From Megasphaera sp. UBA5897 (lineage in GTDB: Bacteria; Bacillota; Negativicutes; Veillonellales; Megasphaeraceae): a DNA stretch of 17,375 bases. Every line of letters begins with the position of its first letter. The first letter of the stretch is position 1. The notes below the pieces were generated by a model, which saw nothing but the letters and a program-made list of their open reading frames with translations, had not been told where the DNA came from and did not search any database. Positions 7,395-14,570 of this stretch are shown piece after piece. The DNA lies in contig DJEN01000069.1 of NCBI GenBank assembly GCA_002431345.1, positions 9,826-27,200 on the forward strand, written 5' to 3'. The position numbers were made by a program, and so were the translations under genes.

Positions 7395-7423
7395 ATCATA
7401 CCATGCAATAGTTAACATAACAA
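7395..7423 (-). promoter_or_regulatory. Possible promoter of the AbgT-type gene
   Basis: Minus-strand TTGTTA (7418-7423), 17-base spacer, TATGAT (7395-7400), with TGG before the -10 (extended -10). The predicted start falls at the first bases of the terminator-like hairpin, so transcripts from it would meet the hairpin at once. Confidence 0.5.
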
Positions 7424-7482
7424 GTAATTATACCTATTATGAATTATATGTTTAATTGTCAATTATGCCATTACGTATGCCG

Positions 7483-8712
7483 TTACGCCCAATCACCGTT
7501 GGTAAAGACCGGTACAGTCGTGCCGTCTTCTTTGGTGCCTGTAATTGTCAAATCAGCAGAACCGACCATAAAATCGACGTGAATCATGGAGTCGTTGATG
7601 CCAGCCTGCAGGGTTTCTTCTTTGGTCATGTCGGCACCGCCGGCAAGGCAGGTTGGATAGGCTGCGCCTAATGCCAAATGGCATGATGCATTTTCGTCGA
7701 ATAACGTTTCATAAAAGAGAATATTAGACAGGGAAATCGGCGAATGGTAGGGAATCAGCGCGACTTCGCCGAGACGGCTGGCTCCTTCGTCGATAGCAAG
7801 GAGTTTTTGCAGGACCTCTTCGCCAACTTCGGCATGGGCGTCGATGACTTTGCCGTCTTTGAACGTTAAATGGAATTTGTCAATGATATTGCCGTTGTAT
7901 ACGAGGGGCTTCGTGCTGTACACAATACCGTCGACACGGTCTGCCTGCGGGGCAGAGTACACTTCTTCTGTAGGGATGTTGGCATTGAAAAGGACATGGC
8001 TGCCTGATTCTTCGGCGCCGCCCTGCCAGATATGCCTTTGGGGCAGCCCTACGGTAAGGTCTGTGCCGAGAGAATTCGTATAATGCAGGCTTGTAAAATG
8101 CTGTTTTGTCATCCATTGACGGCGCTGGGCCAGCGCGTCCAAATGAGCGTCCCAATCTGCCAGCGGCTGATCTCCGTCAGCACGGGAAGATTGGAGAATT
8201 TGCTGCCACAGGGATTCATAAGCTTCTTCGGGAGCGGCATCCGGATAGAGCAGGGATGCCCAAACTGTGCTGGGAACGGCAGCGACGAGCCAAGTCGTCT
8301 TGGAAGCCATCATGCCGTCGATATATTCTTTTAGTGCCGTATTCTGTGCTTTTTGCCAAGCAAAGATTTTTTTCGTGTCGATGCCGTTCATCAAGTACGG
8401 ATTAGCAGAAATCAGGCTCAAAAAGGCAGCGCCCTGGTGATAGTAATACAAGCTGAAATCACGGCGCCAGTCCGGCAGGGATTCAAACTGTTTCTGGTCT
8501 TCGTATTCGTAGCGAAGACGGGCCATATCGTCACAGCGCCAGTTGCAGACGACTTGCGATGCGCCGCATTCGTAGGCTTCCTTGGTCAGAATCGTCACGA
8601 ACGAACTGCTTTCGACAGGCGCGTTGACGACGAGAATTTGATTTTTTTGCAAATGAATACCTTTTTGCAATAATACTTGCGCATATACATGTAATTGTTT
8701 TTCTGTTGGCAT
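7483..8712 (-). CDS. M29-family aminopeptidase (AmpS/PepS/AmpT type)
   Basis: A 409-residue cytosolic metallo-aminopeptidase, normal length for family M29 (thermophilic aminopeptidases, PepS, AmpS). The two-metal ligands of the family are all present at the expected spacing: E250 (NIPTEEVY), E316 (RLGEVALIPY), H345 (CHLALG), H378 and D380 (MIHVDFMVGS), plus catalytic Y352. The N-terminal alpha/beta domain (1-200) is more variable. The start ATG has GAAAGGAG nine bases upstream. It begins 24 bases after the MATE gene stop and is probably co-transcribed with it; the AbgT-type transporter and pepT follow on the same strand. The role is release of N-terminal amino acids from peptides, feeding the amino-acid pool. 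No missing residue seen. Confidence 0.94.
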   Translation of the reverse strand: MPTEKQLHVYAQVLLQKGIHLQKNQILVVNAPVESSSFVTILTKEAYECGASQVVCNWRCDDMARLRYEYEDQKQFESLPDWRRDFSLYYYHQGAAFLSLISANPYLMNGIDTKKIFAWQKAQNTALKEYIDGMMASKTTWLVAAVPSTVWASLLYPDAAPEEAYESLWQQILQSSRADGDQPLADWDAHLDALAQRRQWMTKQHFTSLHYTNSLGTDLTVGLPQRHIWQGGAEESGSHVLFNANIPTEEVYSAPQADRVDGIVYSTKPLVYNGNIIDKFHLTFKDGKVIDAHAEVGEEVLQKLLAIDEGASRLGEVALIPYHSPISLSNILFYETLFDENASCHLALGAAYPTCLAGGADMTKEETLQAGINDSMIHVDFMVGSADLTITGTKEDGTTVPVFTNGDWA

Positions 8713-8736
8713 GAGAAAAACTCCTTTCGTATCGTA

Positions 8737-10077
8737 TTAACCTTGGGCGAACGCCGTGTGCCGCCAAAGTCTGTAATTGAGGGCACTGGCATTAATTGCC
8801 AGGCTGATAACTAAACTGAGCCAATAGCCGTAAGGCCCGTACGGCGTCAAATGGGCACAGGCATAGCCCATGGGAATGCTGATGAGCCAATAGGTCACAA
8901 AGGCAATATACGTGATAATTTTTACGTCTTTATAGCCGCGCAGAATCCCCTGCACCGGCGTGCCGGCCGCGTCAAAAAAGGCAAAGACGGCCGCAAAGAG
9001 AAGAAAGCTGCGAATCGCCTGGAATGTGGCGGCATCGTTGGTAAACAGATGGGCAATCGGATCGAGAAAGAAATACGTAGCGGCAATAGTAAAGATAACG
9101 ATAGTAAAGACCGTCAGCTGTGACAGTACGGCGTACTGCCGGGCGCCGATAAAGTTTTTGGCGCCGACTTCATAGCCGATGACGATGGTAGCGGTCAGGC
9201 TGATGCTCCAAGGTATCGTATAGGTGAGTGTTGCGTAGCTGATAGCGGCCTGATTGGCAGCTAAATAGACTGTGCCGAATTCTGCCATCAACAAGCCGAC
9301 AATGCTGAACAGGCTCGTTTCACAAAAAACAGCAATAAAAATAGGCAGGCCGAGCTGAAGTTGATGATAGCAGTGAACCCAGCTAAACGGACGCAGACGG
9401 GTCCAGATATGGTACGACCGGAACGGTTCTTTCCACTGCAGGACGGCAAGGAAAAGAAACAAGGAAAGCCAGGCGGCAATCGTAATAGCATAGCCCGTGC
9501 CGATACCGCCCATGGGGGCGATGCCCAAACCGCCGAAAATGAGCAGGCGGAATAAGAGAATCGTCAGTACCATATTGGTGACAATGATAGCCATAGAAAT
9601 ATGGGTCATGCCGTGCGCATCGACGACATATCGGATAGTAGCCTGTAAAAAGAGAGGCAGTACGCCCAGTGCCAGGGCAAACAAGTATTCACTGGCAATG
9701 TGATGGACAGCTGGTTCCAGCCCCATAAAATCCAAAAACGGCGGCAGCAGCAGCCAGCCGGCCGCAATAATGACAATCGTAAAAAAGACAGAAATGTACA
9801 GGCTCTGCATGATATAGATGGGAATACGGCTTGTCTTGTTGGCGCCGCGGAGTTGTGAAATAATCGGGGACACGCCAAAAAAAATCCCGGAAATGCCGGC
9901 AAAGACGGGAAACCAGATGTTGACGGCGACGGCGACGCCTGCCAAATCGACAGTACCGGCCTGGCCGCTGAAAATACTGCTGCATACGCTGGTGCCGATT
10001 TGGGCAATTTGTGTCAGCAAGAGCGGGAAAAACAAAATCAGAAAATGTCTAAGTTGATATAGATGGGGGAAATGCAT
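8737..10077 (-). CDS. MATE-family efflux transporter
   Basis: A 446-residue polytopic membrane protein with about twelve predicted helices in two similar halves, typical of MATE (multi-antimicrobial extrusion, NorM/DinF group) Na+ or H+ antiporters that expel cationic drugs and metabolites. Recognisable stretches: LLLTQIAQIGTSVCSSIFSG (helix 1), GISGIFFGVSPIISQLRGA (helix 2, the GxxxGxxPxxxQ-like signature), the matching second-half SLTATIVIGYEVGAKN, and the late PVQGILRGYKD motif. Start chosen at ATG 10075-10077 (MHFPHLYQL), which has GGAGGT five bases upstream; the open frame to 10209 would run back through the S20 terminator. It is the first gene of a possible MATE-M29-AbgT-pepT transcription unit. 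The substrate is unknown. Confidence 0.93.
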   Translation of the reverse strand: MHFPHLYQLRHFLILFFPLLLTQIAQIGTSVCSSIFSGQAGTVDLAGVAVAVNIWFPVFAGISGIFFGVSPIISQLRGANKTSRIPIYIMQSLYISVFFTIVIIAAGWLLLPPFLDFMGLEPAVHHIASEYLFALALGVLPLFLQATIRYVVDAHGMTHISMAIIVTNMVLTILLFRLLIFGGLGIAPMGGIGTGYAITIAAWLSLFLFLAVLQWKEPFRSYHIWTRLRPFSWVHCYHQLQLGLPIFIAVFCETSLFSIVGLLMAEFGTVYLAANQAAISYATLTYTIPWSISLTATIVIGYEVGAKNFIGARQYAVLSQLTVFTIVIFTIAATYFFLDPIAHLFTNDAATFQAIRSFLLFAAVFAFFDAAGTPVQGILRGYKDVKIITYIAFVTYWLISIPMGYACAHLTPYGPYGYWLSLVISLAINASALNYRLWRHTAFAQG

Positions 10078-10102
10078 AGATACCTCCGTGAAAAACGGCA
10101 AG

Positions 10103-10137
10103 AAAAAAAGGCCTGCCGCTTCGTGCGACAAGCCTTT
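10103..10137 (-). terminator. Intrinsic terminator after rpsT
   Basis: Minus-strand 12-bp stem (10126-10137 with 10107-10118, two G-U pairs), loop CACGAAG, then seven T. It lies between the S20 stop and the MATE ribosome binding site, leaving only about 25 bases before the MATE start. Confidence 0.88.
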
Positions 10138-10153
10138 GCTGGCGTGTATGCCA

Positions 10154-10420
10154 TTATTTTGCCATTGCGTTGACTTTAGCAGCCAAACGGGATTTTTTGC
10201 GAGCTGCATTGTTTTTATGGAGAACGCCTTTCTGAGCGGCGCTATCGATTACACTGTTGGCTTTATCAAAAGCTGTTTTAACAGCGTTAGCATCACCTGA
10301 AGCAATCGCTTCTGTAGCACGGCGGATAGCTGTATGTACAGTGGATTTTACTTTGGAGTTAGCTTCATGACGAGCTGCGTCTTTTTCCATGGATTTAATG
10401 TTGGATTTAATTTGCGGCAA
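10154..10420 (-). CDS. rpsT: 30S ribosomal protein S20
   Basis: An 88-residue basic protein, the usual size for bS20. It begins MPQIKSNIKSMEKDAARHEA, matching the family N-terminus (MPxIKSxxKR...), and has the C-terminal KGVLHKNNAARKKSRLA block that packs against 16S rRNA. The start is TTG at 10418-10420: GGGAGG lies eight bases upstream, and the family's second residue proline falls correctly after it. A GTG at 10427-10429 would add three residues but overlaps the Shine-Dalgarno itself. A UUG start is also known for E. coli rpsT, where it is linked to autoregulation of S20. A probable promoter lies upstream and an intrinsic terminator downstream. Confidence 0.96.
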   Translation of the reverse strand: MPQIKSNIKSMEKDAARHEANSKVKSTVHTAIRRATEAIASGDANAVKTAFDKANSVIDSAAQKGVLHKNNAARKKSRLAAKVNAMAK

Positions 10421-10458
10421 TTGGTTCACCTCCCTAAATTACAAGAACACTAAAATGC

Positions 10459-10487
10459 ATTTTATCATATGTAAACATAAAAATCAA
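10459..10487 (-). promoter_or_regulatory. Probable rpsT promoter
   Basis: Minus-strand TTGATT (10482-10487), 17-base spacer, TAAAAT (10459-10464), about 40 bases before the S20 start in a non-coding gap. No terminator is visible between the aldolase stop and this promoter, so read-through from the aldolase is also possible. Confidence 0.5.
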
Positions 10488-10525
10488 TACATAAATGAAG
10501 AGAAATCGTGTCACTTTTTATCATT

Positions 10526-11491
10526 TTATATTTTATTTTCCGAGCCGAGTACATATTTGATTTTATGTGCTACAATGTCATAAATGCATTGGCGGCCGTC
10601 TTTGAGATACTGGCGCGGGTCAAAGTGATCCGGATAGGCAGCCAAGTGCTGACGGACACCGGCAGTCAGGCCCAGGCGCAGGTCCGAGTCAATGTTGATT
10701 TTGCAGACAGCCATGGAAGCGGCTTTGCGGAGCTGGTCTTCCGGAATGCCAATAGCATCGGCTAAGTTGCCGCCATTATCGTTAATTATTTTTACATATT
10801 CCGGAACGACAGAAGAGGCACCGTGCAGCACGATTGGGAAGCCGGGAAGCCGTTTGGAAACTTCTTCCAAAATATCAAAGCGGAGCATAGGCGGAACGAG
10901 TACGCCTTTTTCATTGCGCGTGCATTGTGCCGGCGTGAATTTATACGCGCCATGGCTGGTGCCGATAGCGATAGCCAATGAGTCTACACCGGTGCGGCTG
11001 ACAAATTCTTCGACTTCATCCGGACGGGTATACGATGCTTCGTGCGAAGCGACCTTGACTTCATCTTCAATGCCGGCAAGCTTGCCTAATTCACCTTCGA
11101 CCAAAACGCCGTGTTCATGGGCATAGTCTACGACCTGCCGTGTCAAGGCGATATTGTCTTCAAAGGAAAGCTTGGAACCGTCAATCATAACGGAAGTAAA
11201 ACCGCCGTCAATGCATTCTTTGCAGGTTTCAAAATCCGGGCCGTGATCCAAATGGAGGGCAATAGGCAAATCATGGTCTTCCAGTGCAGCTTCCAGTAAA
11301 TGTTTTAAATAAGCAGGACGCGCGTATTTTCTGGCACCGGCAGAAGCCTGCAGGATAATGGGAGAGTGCAGATCTGCGGCAGCATCCGTGATTCCTTGGA
11401 CTATTTCCATGTTATTGATGTTGAACGCACCAATCGCATAGTGGCCTTCGTACGCTTTTTTAAACATTTCTGTGGTTCCAATTAATGGCAT
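10526..11491 (-). CDS. fba: Class II fructose-1,6-bisphosphate aldolase
   Basis: A 321-residue zinc aldolase catalysing reversible cleavage of fructose-1,6-bisphosphate to DHAP and glyceraldehyde-3-phosphate in glycolysis/gluconeogenesis. Visible residues: catalytic D82 and zinc ligand H83 in LHLDHG, E133 in VEGELG, zinc ligands H180 in GTSHGAYK and H223 in LHGASS, and the phosphate-binding NIDSDLRL near the C-terminus. Length and motifs fit the Fba type of bacteria and amitochondriate protists (TIGR01859) better than tagatose-bisphosphate aldolase, although substrate range cannot be fixed by eye. The start ATG has AGGAGG eight bases upstream. It begins 35 bases after the RluA-type gene stop with no promoter seen between, so the two may form one unit. 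Confidence 0.95.
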   Translation of the reverse strand: MPLIGTTEMFKKAYEGHYAIGAFNINNMEIVQGITDAAADLHSPIILQASAGARKYARPAYLKHLLEAALEDHDLPIALHLDHGPDFETCKECIDGGFTSVMIDGSKLSFEDNIALTRQVVDYAHEHGVLVEGELGKLAGIEDEVKVASHEASYTRPDEVEEFVSRTGVDSLAIAIGTSHGAYKFTPAQCTRNEKGVLVPPMLRFDILEEVSKRLPGFPIVLHGASSVVPEYVKIINDNGGNLADAIGIPEDQLRKAASMAVCKINIDSDLRLGLTAGVRQHLAAYPDHFDPRQYLKDGRQCIYDIVAHKIKYVLGSENKI

Positions 11492-11526
11492 GTGACATTC
11501 CTCCTAATAGTATGTTGCATAGATTG

Positions 11527-12417
11527 TTATAGCCTTTGGGATATATCTTTCCAGCCAGCCTGCGTGATGAGATGATTCATATCTTCAGGAAGCTGGGAGT
11601 GAACGGAAATACATTGTCCTGTCATCGGATGGATAAACCGCAGCCTGTACGCATGCAGTGCCTGGCGCTGCATTACCTTCCGGGAACCTCCGTATAAATC
11701 ATCACCGGCAAGCGGATGTCCCAGATAACTGCTGTGCACGCGGATTTGATGCGTCCGTCCCGTATGGAGCGTGACTTGCAGCAGGCTCCAATCGGCATTG
11801 GCGGCCAGCCGCGTAAAATCAGACCATGCCGCTTGACCGTCCGGTGCGGTCTGCCGTTTGATAATGCTGTCCGGGCAGCGGGCGATAGGTGTGCGGACCG
11901 TTGCAAATGCACAGGGAAAATATCCTTCGGCAATTGCCAGATACGTGCGGCTGTAGCCAAGGTCCTGCTTGTCAAAGGCGGATTGAATCTGCGGCTCTTT
12001 GGCAATCATGCACAATCCGGATGTGTTTTTATCCAGCCGGTGCATGGGATGATACGCGCAGTGCAGCCCTTGCTGCTGATAATAGTAAGCAACGGCATTG
12101 GCCAGCGTGCCTGTATGGGCGCCGGATGTAGGATGCATTAACAAACCAGCCGGTTTGTCGACGACCAAGATATACTCGTCCTCGTAGGCAATGCGGAACG
12201 GAATCGGTTCGGGAGAAAAGGGATTCGTTTCCGGCAGCACAACCGTTACCAAATCTCCCATATGTACAAAATCACGCGTTGACGCAGCTGTTCCGTTAAT
12301 CGTGCAGATGCCGTGGTGCTTGATGCGGCGGCGCAGTGTGGATGACACGCCAAAATGACGCAGTGCGCCGAGCAGTGAAGTGGGTTTATCTATTCTTCCT
12401 ACAGTAAAATGAATCAT
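11527..12417 (-). CDS. RluA-family pseudouridine synthase
   Basis: A 296-residue RNA-modifying enzyme converting uridine to pseudouridine in rRNA or tRNA. An N-terminal S4-like RNA-binding domain (about 10-60, with RRRIKHHGICTINGT) is followed by the catalytic domain: VVDKPAGLLMHP (motif I), HRLDKNTSGL with catalytic D129 (motif II), and the LHTGRTHQIRVH motif with the conserved arginine. This fits RluD/YlyB-type members; the exact target (23S rRNA or tRNA) cannot be told. Start chosen at ATG 12415-12417 (MIHFTVGRIDKP) with GAGGA six bases upstream; the open extension to 12480 passes through its promoter -10. It is divergent from dnaG. Confidence 0.93.
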   Translation of the reverse strand: MIHFTVGRIDKPTSLLGALRHFGVSSTLRRRIKHHGICTINGTAASTRDFVHMGDLVTVVLPETNPFSPEPIPFRIAYEDEYILVVDKPAGLLMHPTSGAHTGTLANAVAYYYQQQGLHCAYHPMHRLDKNTSGLCMIAKEPQIQSAFDKQDLGYSRTYLAIAEGYFPCAFATVRTPIARCPDSIIKRQTAPDGQAAWSDFTRLAANADWSLLQVTLHTGRTHQIRVHSSYLGHPLAGDDLYGGSRKVMQRQALHAYRLRFIHPMTGQCISVHSQLPEDMNHLITQAGWKDISQRL

Positions 12418-12450
12418 ATGTATTCCTCGCTGTGTACATATTACAACCCT

Positions 12451-12479
12451 ATTATACAGAATGCAGAACAATAAATCCA
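12451..12479 (-). promoter_or_regulatory. Probable promoter of the RluA-family gene
   Basis: Minus-strand TATAAT (12451-12456) with a weak -35 TGGATT (12474-12479) at 17 bases, about 34 bases before the chosen start. The -10 is perfect, the -35 poor. Confidence 0.5.
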
Positions 12480-12547
12480 TATATTTCTCAGAAACAAATT
12501 AATTTATCCTGTTTATATCATACATTTGAGAAAAAGGATATAGGAAA

Positions 12548-12582
12548 GGCCATGTGATATGAAAATATATTGACCAATGGCC
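12548..12582. repeat. GGCCAT/ATGGCC dyad over the dnaG promoter -35
   Basis: GGCCAT (12548-12553) and ATGGCC (12577-12582) are inverted copies flanking the -35 box (12570-12575). Placement would suit an operator; the arms are short and chance is possible. Confidence 0.3.
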
Positions 12583-12597
12583 AAAGCATAGTATAAT
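12570..12597 (+). promoter_or_regulatory. Sigma-A-type promoter of the dnaG-rpoD operon
   Basis: TTGACC (12570-12575), 16-base spacer, perfect TATAAT (12592-12597). The predicted start near 12604 leaves a leader of about 150 bases before dnaG. The leader (12604-12752) holds only a 6-bp dyad CGCAGG/CCTGCG (12640-12645 with 12673-12678) and an in-frame GTG at 12609 without a binding site. Confidence 0.75.
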
Positions 12598-12752
12598 ATA
12601 AAACCGTTGTGTGTCATTACACTGTAGAGGGCTGGCGCGCGCAGGTTTTTGGAATAAAGCAGAAACTTAGTGCCTGCGAAAAGAAGGAATTTGCCCATAC
12701 TATAGAGAATATATACTACGTCGGAATATTTTGTAAGGTGCAGGTGATAGGC

Positions 12753-14546
12753 ATGAAGAAATTTTCCAGCGAATTCATTGAACAAGTGCGGCAGGCCAAT
12801 GATATTGTCAGTGTCATATCGGAATATGTCGCACTGAAGCGGCAGGGACGAAATTTCTGGGCCTGTTGTCCGTTTCATAATGAAAAAACAGCATCTTTCA
12901 GCGTGGCGGCAGATAAAGGATTTTTTTATTGCTTTGGCTGTCATGCGTCGGGCGATGTGTTTAAATTTGTAATGATGAAAGAAAACATTTCTTTTGCAGA
13001 AGCGGTGGCAAGACTGGCAGAACGAGCGCATATTGCGCTGCCGGCAGTAGAAAAGACAGCGCAGGAAATAGAACGGGACCGATTAGTCGGCCGCTTGTAT
13101 CAAATTAACGAAATGGCGGGAAATTTCTTTCACAATTGTCTGACCAAAACTCACTACGGACAGCCGGGGCTGACATATTTTCACGGTCGGCACGTATCCG
13201 ATGATACCATTCGTGAGTTCAAGCTGGGATTTGCACCGGACAGCTGGAATAAACTGACCGATGCCTTTATGAAGAAAGGCGTGGCAGGCAGGGATTTAGT
13301 CCGTTTAGGACTGGCCAAAGAAAAAAACGGCCGTTTTTATGATGCCTTTCGCAACCGCGTCATGTTTCCCATCCGTGATGGGCGCGGCCGTATTGTGGGA
13401 TTCGGCGGCCGTGTTCTCGATGACAGCAAGCCTAAATACTTAAATTCCCCGGAAACGCCTATTTTTAATAAACGACGGTTGTTGTTTGCCATGGATTTGG
13501 CACATAAAGCGATTTATGACGAAGGAAAAGCTGTTTTGGTAGAAGGCTATATGGATGTCGTGGCAGCTCATAGCCATGGCATTCACAACGTCGTCGCGTC
13601 ATTGGGAACGGCGTTTACGCCGGAACAAGCAAGGCTTTTGCAGCGGCAGGCTAAAGAGCTGGTTCTGTCCTATGATATGGACGGCGCAGGCCGGCAGGCG
13701 ACACTGCGGGCGATGGAAATTGTCCGCGGCATGAGCATGGTCATCCGCGTCGTGTCCCTGCCGCAGGGAAAAGACCCGGATGAATACATCAATACAGCCG
13801 GAGCGGACAAGTTTCGCGAGGCTGTGAGCCGCGCACCCAACGTATTGGATTATATGCTGCAGACAGCGTGCAAACAGTTTGACCGTACGACTTTGGAGGG
13901 CAAATCCGCAATTACAGCGATGGTGCTGCCCGTGCTGGCGGCAGTGGACAACCGGGTTGTCTTGGAAGCGTTTTTGACAAAAATGGCTTCACAGCTGAAA
14001 ATTGACGACAATGCCGTGCGCAGCGAATTTAATAAATATATCGCCAAGCACCCGGAATTGGGACAGCAGCAAGTCGTTATTTCTGCATCGGTTACGCATG
14101 AAAACGCCACAGCCCGCGGCAGCGGCGCCATGGCAGTTGCAGAAGAAAATATTTTGCGGTTTCTGTTGGAAAAGCCGGCAGCCTGCGGGCGGATTCAAGA
14201 GAAAATCGACATTGCCTTTTTTACAGACAGCAGAAGACAGCATATTTACCAGACGATATTAGACGTCTATACGCAGCAGGGAATGTACACGAAAGGGGAC
14301 ATTCAAGAAAAATTAACTCCTGAGGAGGCCGAAGAAGTAGCAAGGATTATGATTTTGCAAGACGTACCCATGGATGAAAAGGTAGTAATGGACTATGTAA
14401 AACGATTCCGTCTGGCTGAGCTGCAAAAGCAGTATATGGAACACAGCCGGCGGGCAGCTGCATACAGCAGGGACAATGACAGCCGTGTGATAACCGAACT
14501 GGCAGCTTGTAAAAAGATAAATGAAGAAATCAAGAAGTGGTCTTAA
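12753..14546 (+). CDS. dnaG: DNA primase DnaG
   Basis: A 598-residue primase that makes RNA primers for replication together with DnaB helicase. The N-terminal CHC2 zinc finger has C39, H42, C60 and C63 (CPFHNEKTASFS ... CFGCHASGD). The RNA polymerase core contains the NRVMFPIRDGRGRIVGFGGR segment (about 201-220), and the TOPRIM domain has E264 in VLVEGYMDVV and D308/D310 in SYDMDGAG for metal binding. The C-terminal helical part (about 460-598) is the DnaB-interacting region. Start chosen at ATG 12753 (MKKFSSEFIEQVRQANDIV) with AGGTG upstream; an open extension back to GTG 12609 gives 48 unrelated residues with no binding site. rpoD begins 24 bases after the stop, so this is the macromolecular-synthesis pairing seen across Bacillota. 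Confidence 0.97.
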   Translation: MKKFSSEFIEQVRQANDIVSVISEYVALKRQGRNFWACCPFHNEKTASFSVAADKGFFYCFGCHASGDVFKFVMMKENISFAEAVARLAERAHIALPAVEKTAQEIERDRLVGRLYQINEMAGNFFHNCLTKTHYGQPGLTYFHGRHVSDDTIREFKLGFAPDSWNKLTDAFMKKGVAGRDLVRLGLAKEKNGRFYDAFRNRVMFPIRDGRGRIVGFGGRVLDDSKPKYLNSPETPIFNKRRLLFAMDLAHKAIYDEGKAVLVEGYMDVVAAHSHGIHNVVASLGTAFTPEQARLLQRQAKELVLSYDMDGAGRQATLRAMEIVRGMSMVIRVVSLPQGKDPDEYINTAGADKFREAVSRAPNVLDYMLQTACKQFDRTTLEGKSAITAMVLPVLAAVDNRVVLEAFLTKMASQLKIDDNAVRSEFNKYIAKHPELGQQQVVISASVTHENATARGSGAMAVAEENILRFLLEKPAACGRIQEKIDIAFFTDSRRQHIYQTILDVYTQQGMYTKGDIQEKLTPEEAEEVARIMILQDVPMDEKVVMDYVKRFRLAELQKQYMEHSRRAAAYSRDNDSRVITELAACKKINEEIKKWS

Positions 14547-14570
14547 GGAGCAGAGAGGAGCTTGCATATA

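Noticed and set aside
10430..10525. Terminator between the aldolase and rpsT
   Set aside because: AT-rich, but no stable hairpin with a T-run could be found on the minus strand.
12609..12752. 48-residue N-terminal extension of DnaG from GTG 12609
   Set aside because: No ribosome binding site, unlike any primase N-terminus, and only about five bases after the predicted transcript start.
12513..13031. 172-codon - strand frame over the dnaG promoter and 5' end
   Set aside because: It overlaps the zinc-finger coding part of dnaG and both divergent promoters; the sequence is low-quality shadow.
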